Assembly: GCA_905183005.1 (NCBI GenBank) | Contig: CAJJDO010000157.1 | Span: forward strand, 156,169 to 220,168 | From: Paramecium pentaurelia | Lineage: Eukaryota; Ciliophora; Oligohymenophorea; Peniculida; Parameciidae | Length of the DNA stretch: 64,000 nt | Reading direction: 5' to 3' | Shown here: positions 47,244 to 59,805 of the stretch, piece by piece | Position numbering within the stretch: the stretch's first letter is position 1 | Layout: every line of letters begins with the position of its first letter | Translations under genes and position numbers: made by a program | The notes under the pieces: model-generated | Databases searched by the model: none | Told to the model about the DNA's origin: nothing | What the model saw: only the letters and a program-made list of their open reading frames with translations

Positions 47244-48229
47244 ATTGATGGTATTAGATTCTCGAGTATTTTCAATGCTTTAACTTATAAAAATAAAAAT
47301 ATTTAAAATTAGTTAGCTTTAGATATAGTTATTATATTTATTTGATAGGTAAACCCTTATGATAAATTGTATTAATGTATAAAGAAGATAAACATGTTAT
47401 ATAATAGAATATAATTATTTCTAAACTCAATAATAATAGTATTATATTTCTGATACAATTAGACTCATGATTATCTCTTTTCGTGTAATGCATCAATTTA
47501 TTTTTTTCTAAAGCAGATAAAAATATGATAGATATCATTAATAATAATAATTATAAAAATTAGACTTATTATACTTTCAAAATCATTTATTTATATAACA
47601 TATGTAGATTTTATATGGATACATTTACAATGTTATAATACTAATTAAATCTAAATCAATCTCAAATTATATAATTAAGTGATAATTGCAGTCAAAAGTA
47701 CAATCATATCCTATATTAGAATTTCCTCTCTATTCAATTATCATAGAACATAAATTATAAATAAATTCTTATCAAATTCATAACGTAGATATTAACAATC
47801 CATAAATTTAATTATTTAGATATGAAAATTCAAACTTATAATTTTAAAACCATTATTTTTTTTACTATAATTCTACAAATGCCATCTATCTTAAATAAAT
47901 TATATAAACTCTATTTAGTTTATATTCAATTATTATATAACTTCTCCATAATAAATTTTTCAAAAGAGAAATAGTCTGATTTGTGTCTTAAATATCGAAG
48001 TCTTATTTTCAAATACTACAATTATGTCAAATTTGATTCAACTCTACTTTATAGACCTCTTTTAAGTTTTGTAAATTCTCTTTCCTTATATAAAGAATAA
48101 TTATATCCTACTCCAATTTTAAAAAGTTAATTATAATAATTACTCAAATTCTTTCTTTAAAAATCACATCTATTAAAAATAATTATTTTAATTTCTATTA
48201 TTTTATATAATTTTAGATGTTTTATAAAA
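47244..48229. other. Gene-poor AT-rich region
   Basis: About 1 kb, extremely AT-rich, no frame with coding composition on either strand. Confidence 0.5.
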
Positions 48230-48700
48230 ATGAATAATAATCGTTAGAATTATTTTATGACTGTAAGACCAGAAGTAGTATTATAGATTTGGTAATTTTT
48301 AGATATAACAAGTTATTTATAGCGACCATTATTAAGTTATACAGAAATTGATAAGTAAGAATGAAATCAGGTTTTGTTTAATAAATTTATAAGAAGATAA
48401 TTAAAAAATACTTAAATACATAAATCTAATAGAGTAAGATAATAAAAATTAAGATAATATTGGAAAAGTATTTTTAATAAGAAACATTTAATTGAAATAA
48501 AAGTAATTGCATCACCTTCTTAAATGTTAATATTTTATTTTATTGATGAATATAATTGATAAATTGAGCAAACATAATTATTTTCATGGGTATAGTAGAG
48601 GTAATTGGTGAGAAATATAGATATATTTATGTAAAGAATATAAGAATTTGAACCTGATAGAATCAAAAAAATTAAAGATTTTGTAATAGAGATATGAATT
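48230..48700 (+). pseudogene. Broken frame, possibly F-box-like
   Basis: ATG at 48230 opens a frame whose start (RPEVVLQIWQFLDITSYLQR) resembles an F-box. In-frame TGAs occur at 48362-48364 and 48557-48559, each followed by sequence of clear coding character in the same frame (FNKFIRRQLKNTQIHKSN; FMQRIQEFEPDRIKKIKDF). No ordinary intron removes them. The single frame across both stops argues for a recently inactivated gene rather than chance. Confidence 0.45.
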
Positions 48701-48789
48701 AAATTAAAAATATCCTCCTCCTCGTTATTGGTTAGATGGTATGGAATTTATGTATTATTATATTGGATCAATAATTGAAGTAAGAAAGA

Positions 48790-49137
48790 AAAATTATTAT
48801 AATTGAAAATATAATGATTTTATTATTATTTTTTATTAAAATTATTGTTATTTGAATATTTTGGATTCTTTTTGATTCCAAAATTAATTTAATGTATTAA
48901 TATATAATAAGGTTATCATAAAGAATCAAAAACTTATTCTTTTTGTTTATAATAATTTTTTTAATTAATTTGAAAAAACCAGAAAATCATATAATTTTTA
49001 GCTTATATGATTTAATATTCAATCCTATTACTTGAATTTTATTCATTAATTTTTGATAATCAAATCTGATACATTTAATTTGGATTTATTTATATTAAAT
49101 CTAGAATATTTGGTTCTAATCAAACTATTTCATACTA
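48790..49137. other. AT-rich spacer
   Basis: About 350 bp with no gene or striking repeat. Confidence 0.5.
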
Positions 49138-50645
49138 ATTTTATGAAACATAAGAAATTGTTTATTTTATTCATCATAAATATAATCGATCTTTAAGACA
49201 AAAATGATATTTGTAATTAAATAATTTAAATATTAATAGCTTATCTTTTGATTTCTACCATAATTATTTTATATTATTATCAGTCACTATTTCTATATAA
49301 ATTAATTACTATTTTTATTTGTAATTCATAAATCCTCTGTTTTTATTATAAAATTTTGGGCTATTAAATTTTCAAATTTCAATTGTGTCATCTGTTATTA
49401 TAATTAAATATATTGAAAAAGGATTTCTTTTTATTAATCTCTGTTTCAAAAATTAACCTAAAATACTAAATATCTCTATTTACTAATTTCTTAGTACTAA
49501 TCATTACATTTTGCTATTATGAAAATAATTTCAAATTATTTTAAATACTGCATCAGATCTACTTAAAAAGATTGTATGTAAATTAAATATTTAAATTAAA
49601 ACGACCTAATTGAAAATCAAAAAGCTATATGAAAGTTAGAGAGTATAGAGAAAGACATTACTAGAATTGATTTATTTAAAAAATGCCAATTTAGATTACT
49701 GATCATGATATTTTGTATTACCATCTTCTTTGTTGTTTTTTGGAAACTTCAACATGACTAAGAGCATGAGAATCAATAGAATTTTTCAACTAATTACCTA
49801 AAATAAGGAATATAATTTAGAAGAATCATTTATATTATGATAAATATTCGAATTCCTATTCTTAAATATATTATTTTTATTAACTAATTCTAAGTTTATA
49901 TTCTCTCCTTATAATACACTAAAATACAGAAATTTAGATTCTAATTTTATCTATGTTTTAGGAGAGTGAATTAAAAATTTCTAAAATTAAGTGGCATTTA
50001 GGATATGATAAAAATACTATCATAAATTAAGGTTTCCTCAATATAATTTAAATGTACAATAACTATTCTATAAAAAATTATAGAAATCGACTGATTAATA
50101 TTATTTCAATTTTTTAATATTCTTTTCTCTTTTGGATTTAAAAGTAAATTAATATTAAATAGATTTCTGGAAAATTCTGTATAACAAATGTAAATTATTT
50201 GATGAAGAAAGTTTATTTTATTATTTTTCCTATTTAAAATATAGTAGATTAGTTGGAAGAATAGATTATAATGATAAATCTAGTTTTAGATTTATATTAA
50301 AGACAATAATGAAATATATCTATTTCTGTTATTATCAAGATTGAATTATTAATAAATTTTAAATAAAAAATAAATTGTGTCAAGTTTCTGATTAATTTTG
50401 TACTTCTATTGTAAATGCTTTATGTTATTGTTATATGAATAGGGAATAATTTTAAAAACTATATGCAATATTTATAATTAATTATAAGTTAGATTAAGAT
50501 AAATAGAATTAAAGTAATTGAAAAAGTAATAATATTAATAAATTATAAAATTAAAACATTATGCTTAATATTTCTATAAATGGATGCATAATAAATAAAA
50601 TAAATTTCAAGATAATAATTTAAAAGATCAAATATCTATTTAATC
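49138..50645. repeat. Direct repeat B1 (1508 bp), left of scaffold join
   Basis: Reads as identical to 50647-52154, offset 1509, with a single N at 50646 between the copies. The left copy ends at the N; the right copy begins with the same first bases and continues into unique DNA. Most likely an unmerged contig overlap. Confidence 0.95.
49600..50530 (+). pseudogene. Decayed gene with membrane-anchor-like segment
   Basis: The frame NDLIENQKAI, TGA (49630-49632), KLESIEKDITRIDLFKKC leads into one membrane span (LLIMIFCITIFFVVFW), a layout reminiscent of the C-terminal half of a SNARE. Further right, another coding-like stretch (FDEESLFYYFSYLKYSRLVG) is again broken by TGA near 50343. The same is seen in repeat copy B2. 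Identification as a SNARE is weak. Confidence 0.35.
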
Positions 50646-50646
50646 N
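50646..50646. other. Scaffold join (single N)
   Basis: One ambiguous base between the copies of repeat B. Confidence 0.95.
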
Positions 50647-52154
50647 ATTTTATGAAACATAAGAAATTGTTTATTTTATTCATCATAAATATAATCGATC
50701 TTTAAGACAAAAATGATATTTGTAATTAAATAATTTAAATATTAATAGCTTATCTTTTGATTTCTACCATAATTATTTTATATTATTATCAGTCACTATT
50801 TCTATATAAATTAATTACTATTTTTATTTGTAATTCATAAATCCTCTGTTTTTATTATAAAATTTTGGGCTATTAAATTTTCAAATTTCAATTGTGTCAT
50901 CTGTTATTATAATTAAATATATTGAAAAAGGATTTCTTTTTATTAATCTCTGTTTCAAAAATTAACCTAAAATACTAAATATCTCTATTTACTAATTTCT
51001 TAGTACTAATCATTACATTTTGCTATTATGAAAATAATTTCAAATTATTTTAAATACTGCATCAGATCTACTTAAAAAGATTGTATGTAAATTAAATATT
51101 TAAATTAAAACGACCTAATTGAAAATCAAAAAGCTATATGAAAGTTAGAGAGTATAGAGAAAGACATTACTAGAATTGATTTATTTAAAAAATGCCAATT
51201 TAGATTACTGATCATGATATTTTGTATTACCATCTTCTTTGTTGTTTTTTGGAAACTTCAACATGACTAAGAGCATGAGAATCAATAGAATTTTTCAACT
51301 AATTACCTAAAATAAGGAATATAATTTAGAAGAATCATTTATATTATGATAAATATTCGAATTCCTATTCTTAAATATATTATTTTTATTAACTAATTCT
51401 AAGTTTATATTCTCTCCTTATAATACACTAAAATACAGAAATTTAGATTCTAATTTTATCTATGTTTTAGGAGAGTGAATTAAAAATTTCTAAAATTAAG
51501 TGGCATTTAGGATATGATAAAAATACTATCATAAATTAAGGTTTCCTCAATATAATTTAAATGTACAATAACTATTCTATAAAAAATTATAGAAATCGAC
51601 TGATTAATATTATTTCAATTTTTTAATATTCTTTTCTCTTTTGGATTTAAAAGTAAATTAATATTAAATAGATTTCTGGAAAATTCTGTATAACAAATGT
51701 AAATTATTTGATGAAGAAAGTTTATTTTATTATTTTTCCTATTTAAAATATAGTAGATTAGTTGGAAGAATAGATTATAATGATAAATCTAGTTTTAGAT
51801 TTATATTAAAGACAATAATGAAATATATCTATTTCTGTTATTATCAAGATTGAATTATTAATAAATTTTAAATAAAAAATAAATTGTGTCAAGTTTCTGA
51901 TTAATTTTGTACTTCTATTGTAAATGCTTTATGTTATTGTTATATGAATAGGGAATAATTTTAAAAACTATATGCAATATTTATAATTAATTATAAGTTA
52001 GATTAAGATAAATAGAATTAAAGTAATTGAAAAAGTAATAATATTAATAAATTATAAAATTAAAACATTATGCTTAATATTTCTATAAATGGATGCATAA
52101 TAAATAAAATAAATTTCAAGATAATAATTTAAAAGATCAAATATCTATTTAATC
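50647..52154. repeat. Direct repeat B2 (1508 bp), right of scaffold join
   Basis: Copy of 49138-50645, continuing without a break into the unique sequence at 52155. Confidence 0.95.
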
Positions 52155-52287
52155 GATATCTTCACAATCAAAGTAAAAAATAACCTATAAATTATATATA
52201 GATTTATTCTAATTACATTATGTTAAATATAATTGTGAATAATGATATCTGGGTTCTTGATTAAATAGTAAAATAATATTTTCGTGA

Positions 52288-53568
52288 TATTTAAATATGT
52301 CAATAAATTCAAATGCCCTTCAAGTTTAATAAAGTTTATCTGAACTCAAACTCATCACTTAACTCAATCCATTATCCAATTTTGAGCTTATTACCTTCTT
52401 CATCATATAAACCATCACCACTACACAATATTAAAATGTGATTTTACATTCATTCATATTTGGAATCCTCATAAATTTTCAAATAAGAATCAAATTTACC
52501 AACTTTTTTACAATTTAAATATTCGCCTTTTTTAAGTCACTTATGAATCATCCTTAAATCCATTGCTCAACTCAGTCCATCTTCCAACCCTAATCTCATT
52601 ACCTTCTTCAGCATATTAGCCACAAACACTAAAATATTTTTGAATAATATTTATAATTAAATTTTACATCTTCTTAAATTCTTCTTCATATTCCCCTTTA
52701 AAGAATATATCCCATCTACTAAATTTTTTATCATTAACATAAGCACCATGATAAGTTACTTATGATTAGTTGTAAAACCCATCACTTGACTCAATCCATC
52801 TCCCAATCTTCATTTAATTTATTTAGTCATATGATCCACCTCCACTAAATTGTAAAAGCAATATTTATTACATCTTTTTAATTTTTCCTTACTTATATAA
52901 TATTTTACTGTAATTCAATGAATATATGATCCTTTGATTTTCTGTTCAATTTCTGAAAGTAGAATTAAAGTCTTATAGATTTTATTACTTTGTTATTAAA
53001 CAAAAATTAACTGATGTCACAAATAAAGCAATCGTAAAGAAATTCAAAAAATTTAGACTAGCAACCATATTCTTAGCAATAACTTCAATAAAGTCAAAAA
53101 GTAGCTTAGGTATAATAGTAAAAACAGAACTAATAACAACAACAATAGTTATAAAAAGGTATCACAAATTAGACTACCAAATTGAAGAATCCAAATGAGA
53201 CCAGAATATACGTAATTATGAAATTGTATTATACTTAGTCATTGATTTAACCTGAGACCAATCGATAAGAACAAAATTAAGAAGTTTAAATTGTTCATCA
53301 AGAGGCTCCACCAAAATTTAATTGTCTTAAATCTCGTCCTGATCCTATTTTAGATTGGGAAGTCCATAAAGAAAAGCAATTGTATAGTGAATTTCAAGAG
53401 TTTATAGAATCTCGCTATTTAGAAGTTAAGAGAAGTTCAAGCATATATAAATATTATGCTAAAATAGGACTTCAAATATTTATTTACATTTTAAATGTGC
53501 TTGAATTGATATTCACTTTAAGCTACAAATCTTATAATAATATTTCTGATTAAGAAATATATTATTTG
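52288..53568. repeat. Direct repeat C1 (1281 bp), left of scaffold join
   Basis: Reads as identical to 53570-54850, offset 1282, single N at 53569. It contains a minus-strand repeat-protein relic and the first 351 bp of the large plus-strand gene, cut off at the N. Confidence 0.95.
53218..53568 (+). pseudogene. Truncated duplicate of the XK-like gene 5' end
   Basis: Same start (MKLYYTQSLIQPETNRQEQN) and 117 codons as the gene at 54500, ending at the scaffold join. It is almost certainly an assembly artefact, not a real truncated gene. Confidence 0.85.
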
Positions 53569-53569
53569 N
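53569..53569. other. Scaffold join (single N)
   Basis: One ambiguous base between the copies of repeat C. Confidence 0.95.
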
Positions 53570-54850
53570 TATTTAAATATGTCAATAAATTCAAATGCCC
53601 TTCAAGTTTAATAAAGTTTATCTGAACTCAAACTCATCACTTAACTCAATCCATTATCCAATTTTGAGCTTATTACCTTCTTCATCATATAAACCATCAC
53701 CACTACACAATATTAAAATGTGATTTTACATTCATTCATATTTGGAATCCTCATAAATTTTCAAATAAGAATCAAATTTACCAACTTTTTTACAATTTAA
53801 ATATTCGCCTTTTTTAAGTCACTTATGAATCATCCTTAAATCCATTGCTCAACTCAGTCCATCTTCCAACCCTAATCTCATTACCTTCTTCAGCATATTA
53901 GCCACAAACACTAAAATATTTTTGAATAATATTTATAATTAAATTTTACATCTTCTTAAATTCTTCTTCATATTCCCCTTTAAAGAATATATCCCATCTA
54001 CTAAATTTTTTATCATTAACATAAGCACCATGATAAGTTACTTATGATTAGTTGTAAAACCCATCACTTGACTCAATCCATCTCCCAATCTTCATTTAAT
54101 TTATTTAGTCATATGATCCACCTCCACTAAATTGTAAAAGCAATATTTATTACATCTTTTTAATTTTTCCTTACTTATATAATATTTTACTGTAATTCAA
54201 TGAATATATGATCCTTTGATTTTCTGTTCAATTTCTGAAAGTAGAATTAAAGTCTTATAGATTTTATTACTTTGTTATTAAACAAAAATTAACTGATGTC
54301 ACAAATAAAGCAATCGTAAAGAAATTCAAAAAATTTAGACTAGCAACCATATTCTTAGCAATAACTTCAATAAAGTCAAAAAGTAGCTTAGGTATAATAG
54401 TAAAAACAGAACTAATAACAACAACAATAGTTATAAAAAGGTATCACAAATTAGACTACCAAATTGAAGAATCCAAATGAGACCAGAATATACGTAATTA
54501 TGAAATTGTATTATACTTAGTCATTGATTTAACCTGAGACCAATCGATAAGAACAAAATTAAGAAGTTTAAATTGTTCATCAAGAGGCTCCACCAAAATT
54601 TAATTGTCTTAAATCTCGTCCTGATCCTATTTTAGATTGGGAAGTCCATAAAGAAAAGCAATTGTATAGTGAATTTCAAGAGTTTATAGAATCTCGCTAT
54701 TTAGAAGTTAAGAGAAGTTCAAGCATATATAAATATTATGCTAAAATAGGACTTCAAATATTTATTTACATTTTAAATGTGCTTGAATTGATATTCACTT
54801 TAAGCTACAAATCTTATAATAATATTTCTGATTAAGAAATATATTATTTG
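53570..54850. repeat. Direct repeat C2 (1281 bp), right of scaffold join
   Basis: Copy of 52288-53568 that reads on into the intact XK-like gene. Confidence 0.95.
53591..54242 (-). pseudogene. Decayed gene of a Gly/Trp tandem-repeat family
   Basis: The minus strand encodes two to three units with the rhythm GGGSYD..G.MKIGRWIE, SDGF...SQVTYHGAYV and ND-KKFSRWDIFFKGEYEEE, a MORN-like repeat found in many Paramecium proteins. Each unit ends at KKM followed by a short intron. The second unit has a shift at an A-run between SQVT and GEYLNCKKVGKFD, and an in-frame TGA precedes the third unit (SGDGLYDEEGNKLKIGQWIE). The open part ends at TGA 53591-53593. The same relic is present at 52309-52960. 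Confidence 0.5.
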
Positions 54851-57800
54851 GGTTGCTACTACATTTCTATCATTTCATGTGCTTTACTTCACAGTGCAAC
54901 TTGGATGTATACATATAAATTTAGATAAGTTGCCAAAAAGAGTATGTTCATAGAAATTTCATATTATATCTTTTATTTGTTTATGGGAGGATTAAGTTTT
55001 TTTAAAATAGCTCCATTTATTTATTATTTCAACAGAGATTAATCAATTAAATAGTTTTCTTTTAGTGAAATTAATAAATATTTGATTTTAGATGGAGAAG
55101 ATAAATTTAGAAATCCCTCTATACTTTTCAAATAAAGAACTAAGCCAGTTAATATTTTTAGAGATTTAATTTTTCATAGAATAGCACTTCTTTCTATGAT
55201 GATTACAATGTGTCTTTAAACTTTTCCTTAACTCTTTATTTAAGGCTTCTATAATACAGAACATGAATGGGATGGATTTAATGTGTTTAGTTATTTATTA
55301 TTAGTAAGTAATTTAATTTATTATCTTTTGGAATTACAATTTATTGTTTTCACAACAACTTATAGATAGATACAAACAGAACTATAATTTAAATTGAAAA
55401 AGATAAAATTAAAGTTCATTTAAGAAACTAAATAATTATTAAAATCTGATAAAAAATATCTAGGATTTGTTAAATCTTTTTATTTCCATATTGATCCAAC
55501 TACATTTAGTAATTATCAAAAGAAAAGATGTATGGTTTAAATTATTACATTCTTGACTAGGTATAAAAAATTCTAAAATATTTAATTTCTATTCATAGAT
55601 TAATATGATGAAATTACATTACAATATTTAGCAAATTGCTTTAAATTAATTTAAGTAGACAACATAAGTCTATTATATAAAGATGTAAATAAATTAAAAA
55701 TGCTGTAAGATACTTTTTTAAGTAAACAATTTCCAAAATTAAAACTTGAATAAATGCAAGACTAAAATATTGATTAATTATGGGTTGATGACAAAATTGA
55801 TACTGAAGCAGAGGAATAAAAAATTTAAGAGATTCAATTCATTGAAAATCCAAAAATTAATTCTGGTTGGTAAGCAGTAGCATAAAACTAAAAATTAAAA
55901 AGAGAATATATAGAAATGAGTTATCATTTTACAAAATTGATACCAGATCATTTAAGGAAATCAGTCAGATTAAGTTCTAGATCATACGGAACAGGCACTA
56001 TATCAAGTTAAATTAATATTGTTCAAACTGATAGATAAGAATCTTAAATTGATATTGCCGAAGAAGCAAAAAATCAATTTAAAAGTATATCTAAAGAGTA
56101 AATCTTGGAGGAAAGTTTAGGGTATTTTAAATGTTTATTGGCTTATTATAAATATTTTGAAACCTGGGGTTAATTGAATCAATACTAAGCGACTATGTAA
56201 TCTTTATAATCATTTTTGAATGGAGGATTGTAAATAGTTTCTCTTGTATACATAGGAGATGATCCTGATAAGTTTTAATCTGCTTTAATTGTATTAACTG
56301 TAATCAATCCTGTGATTTAAATGTTGTCTTTTACGGTATTTTAACATAGAGTTTTTAAGACTCTAACAATTTAAAATTAGATTTAGAATGTTTTACTATT
56401 TGCTATATTTAACTTTTTAAAAGTTTGGGATATTGTTATGATTGCTATGTATTATTTCTCAAAGAAATTTTTTACTACTTTAGAGAGAAATTTTAGTGCT
56501 GAAGGATATATTAAATTTAAAAGTTATGCTTCTAAATTCTAGGGCAGTCTTCCTATTTCAGTATTTTAATATGAAACAGTTAAAGTGGATTCTAAAAGCA
56601 TTTTAGCTATAAAATAATTACCATTTTATTAAGCAGTTATGTGGAGAACTAGTGTTGAAGAAGCTTTGAATAAGATTCCTTAATTTTTTATTTATATTTT
56701 AGCATTATCTTCTAGTGATTTAAGCACTGTATGGGCTATGTCTTTTTTTCAGTAAATAAAAGAAGGTATTTTGGCTGTCAAAGATATATTAGAAGTTGTA
56801 ATTAAAGATTTTTTTATACCAGCTCTAATTTTAAGTACAGTTTCAGTAGAATAATTCTTTTAATCTATGTTGTATTTGAGTTCAATATCAAATTAAATGT
56901 TATTAGAATATCCTAAATCTTTTTAAATCATGTCAAAAGTAGATGAAAAATATTTAAAATAAAAATGTACTTTTAAAATTAATATGGAACATATAGATTT
57001 TTCTAATTATAAAGAGAAAAAAAAAGAGAAAATGCTTGCTTAATTTAGGTATGTACTTGCTTCAATATAAAATATATTAGAAATAGATAAAGCATAAAGA
57101 TTATTTTGTATGGGACCTGAAATTAATGATTTTGTAAGATGTTTAAAAGTCAGTCCAATTTATTAATTGAAACTCAATTTTAATTTAGATGAAGTAAATC
57201 CTCTTGATCTTCCTCATATTAATGCTTTTATTAAGTATTGTCCACCATAATTATAATTTCTATAAATTTAAGTTGAAGCAACAGAAGAAATTAAAATGCC
57301 ATTTTGTGTTGAAAGAAAAACTACTCTTAAAGCCTTTTCTTATTCTTATTTCTAGATAATCTAATAATATAAGGATACTTCTTAAGTTGTTTAACAAAAA
57401 AGTTTAGATATTAATAAAGATTTTTTAGAATTAGATAGGTATGATTTTGAATAATTTTATTTTGAAATTGCAGGTAATTTAAATTTAGAATAGTGTTCAT
57501 AATTATTTGGAAATTTCAAAGAAATGAAGATTTTTCAATTATCCATTAATAATAATTCAATAATGCAGAACTTTAAATTTTCAGATAATATAAAAAGTAA
57601 ATTGGATATTCTGGATATCACTTTTGAAAATATTAGATTAGAATTTTAATAATTCCCCTTTAGTAATCTCAAGACTCTTAAAATGAATTTGAAAAGATGT
57701 GAATTTAATAAAACAGAATTATATTAAAGCTTAGTGAATTTAAAAAATGGAGAATCTAAAATAATATATATTGATTTGAGTTAATGCTCATCAGCCTTTA

Positions 57801-57871
57801 CAAAAATTGAACATTCAAAATTGGTTAGAGTATTAGAATAAAATAAATTTGATGTAACCATTATTATATGA
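54500..57871 (+). CDS. XK-related-like membrane protein, 1123 aa
   Basis: A single exon of 1124 codons. The N-terminal 250 residues contain several membrane spans (YAKIGLQIFIYILNVLELIF, CYYISIISCALLHSATWMY, IFYLFMGGLSFFKIAPFIYY); the pair ALLSMMITMCLQTFPQLFIQ resembles the E..PQL.LQ motif of XK-related proteins, some of which are lipid scramblases. A second membrane region occurs around residues 560-650 (SLVYIGDDPDKF, FAIFNFLKVWDIVMIAMYYF). The C-terminal 250 residues are leucine-rich-repeat-like (LKTLKMNLKRCEFNKTELYQ). The XK assignment rests on topology and one motif. Its first 117 codons are duplicated at 53218 by the scaffold join. Confidence 0.7.
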
Positions 57872-58471
57872 TATATACATTAAATAAAATATATGATTAA
57901 ATAATTTTTATTATATTAAATAATCATTAATCATTTTTTTAATTTATAATTTAAAAATGTATTTAATTATATATTTTAATACTTATTGGACTTGAATTAA
58001 ATTAATCGAGACTATTTAAATAATAAACAAAAGAGTCACTTTATTTGAAATAAAAAAGACTTTATTAACTTTATCAATTAATGAAAGCACATTCAAAGAA
58101 ATTTTCATAATTTAAAAGGAAAAAAATAAATTTTTATAATATATTTTTTCCATTTAAAATACTAAAGAACAGTAATACTTAGTTATTTTTTTTATTTCTT
58201 ATTATTTAGATTTGATCTCTTATTGATATAATTTTAAATAATGAAAATTGAATCTTAATTTCATTATAAAATTAATATGGATAATAATATTGTTATATAT
58301 TTTTATGATATCCTTATTATTAATTAGTCATTTTTTTAATTTTATAATGGCTACACCTACTTTATAAACCCAAATAAATACAAAATAACTATAATACTAT
58401 AACTAGTGTAATTAAGGATGTCATACTTATGAATTTATCACATAAATGAAAATTATTTATTTTTATATTGA
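57872..58471. other. AT-rich spacer
   Basis: About 600 bp without a supported gene. A plus-strand ATG at 58347 opens a short frame (MATPTLQTQINTKQ) that ends near 58510 and may be the 5' end of the broken frame that follows. Confidence 0.45.
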
Positions 58472-58957
58472 TTCATTAACCCCTACTTTCTGGTTAGATC
58501 TTCTTATTTGATCAGCAATCCAGAGAAATCCATTATTCTGACTAAAAAGAGTTTTGTATAAATTAATCAATCTCCTCTAAGGATTTCAAATGATTATAAG
58601 ATAATATTGTCTTCATTCAAATTTCAATTATATTAAAAAAAATTCCTTTTTTAATTAGAAACTACTCCTATTTTAATGTAATAATTTTGACAATCATTCA
58701 CAATTATTAATTCAACTCAAAAAAATTATGGAAAAATTATACCAATTAATCAACCATTGCTAGGTTATGGAATACAATTTAGAACTTATAACCAGCCTTA
58801 ACCGATTGTTATTTTCTTCTATTCGTTTTATTTGGGAGATCTTATTCTAAAGATTTTATAACTACCATACAATGACAAAAATGAAATTTATATTTATTTA
58901 TACTTTTAGTTAAGCATATAACATTATTTGATCACACTTAGCCATCTTAATAAATGA
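58472..58957 (+). pseudogene. Broken frame, unknown protein
   Basis: A frame with coding composition (LISNPEKSIILTKKSFVQIN, ILSSFKFQLYQKKFLFQLET, PINQPLLGYGIQFRTYNQ) ends at TGA 58955-58957 but is interrupted in frame by TGA at 58688-58690. No ATG in frame, and no intron of usual size joins it to the frame at 58347. Probably a decayed gene. Confidence 0.35.
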
Positions 58958-59805
58958 GAAATAAAATAATCATGAAAAAATCTAACTGAAGTTATATCAC
59001 TCAGTTAATATATATTTAGGTAATTATTCATCAAGAAATCCTTCTTGTTGTTAATGTTGATAATTAATATCCTGAGATCAATTGATAGTTGTGATACTTT
59101 CTTCAATTTTATATTAGATAGAATGTATCATTATTTTTATATAAGGTTTCTTGTTTTATTTGAAATTTATTATATATAATATTTAGATTTGTTATGTTTC
59201 CTTTTGTAATTGCGAATTATTAATACTTAATTTCATTCATCAATTAAATTTGAAAAACCTAAACTTAAAAATAACTGGAATTATTATTCCTATCTAATTT
59301 TATTCTCATAATTACTATAGTTTTGTGAGAGTGGAATAAAATAAATAAGTTGTATTTAAATTATAATCTTTTAACAAAATATATAATTTAAAATAAAATA
59401 AACTAGAAATTAATTTAATATCTTAGAGATAAAAAGTTATATTACTTTTAATTAATCTTAATTATTCAACTTTAGCATGATTAATAATATTACATTATTG
59501 TAATTTTCATAATTATTAATTATATTTTGATTGAATTATATTATTCAATATAAAAAATAGTTGTTAGAAAATACTTAAACTTTTATAATTTTGCAACTAT
59601 AAGTGTTTTTTTAAAGGCTTAAAAGGCTAGAGATTTAATTTGGGCTTGAAATACATTTATTCAAATAAAATAAATATTTGTAACTTTAAAGGGTGTATAT
59701 TATTATTTAGACGATTGATTATGGAGTCTTTTTAATTAAATAATATAGTATATATTAGATTTTTTGAAGATATTAATAAATATTAAATTCTTTATATATT
59801 ATTTT
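58958..59805. other. Intergenic AT-rich region
   Basis: About 850 bp separating convergent coding material. Fragments of hydrophobic frame on the plus strand up to 59330 might extend the broken frame before it; nothing is supported. Confidence 0.45.

Noticed and set aside
44903..54850. Three long direct repeats as transposons or real tandem duplications
   Set aside because: Each pair is split by exactly one N, reads as identical, and only the right copy continues into unique DNA; no terminal inverted repeats or transposase were seen.
46983..58690. TGA read as tryptophan or another amino acid in this organism
   Set aside because: All intact genes end at TGA and use TGG for Trp; the in-frame TGAs cluster in frames that look decayed.
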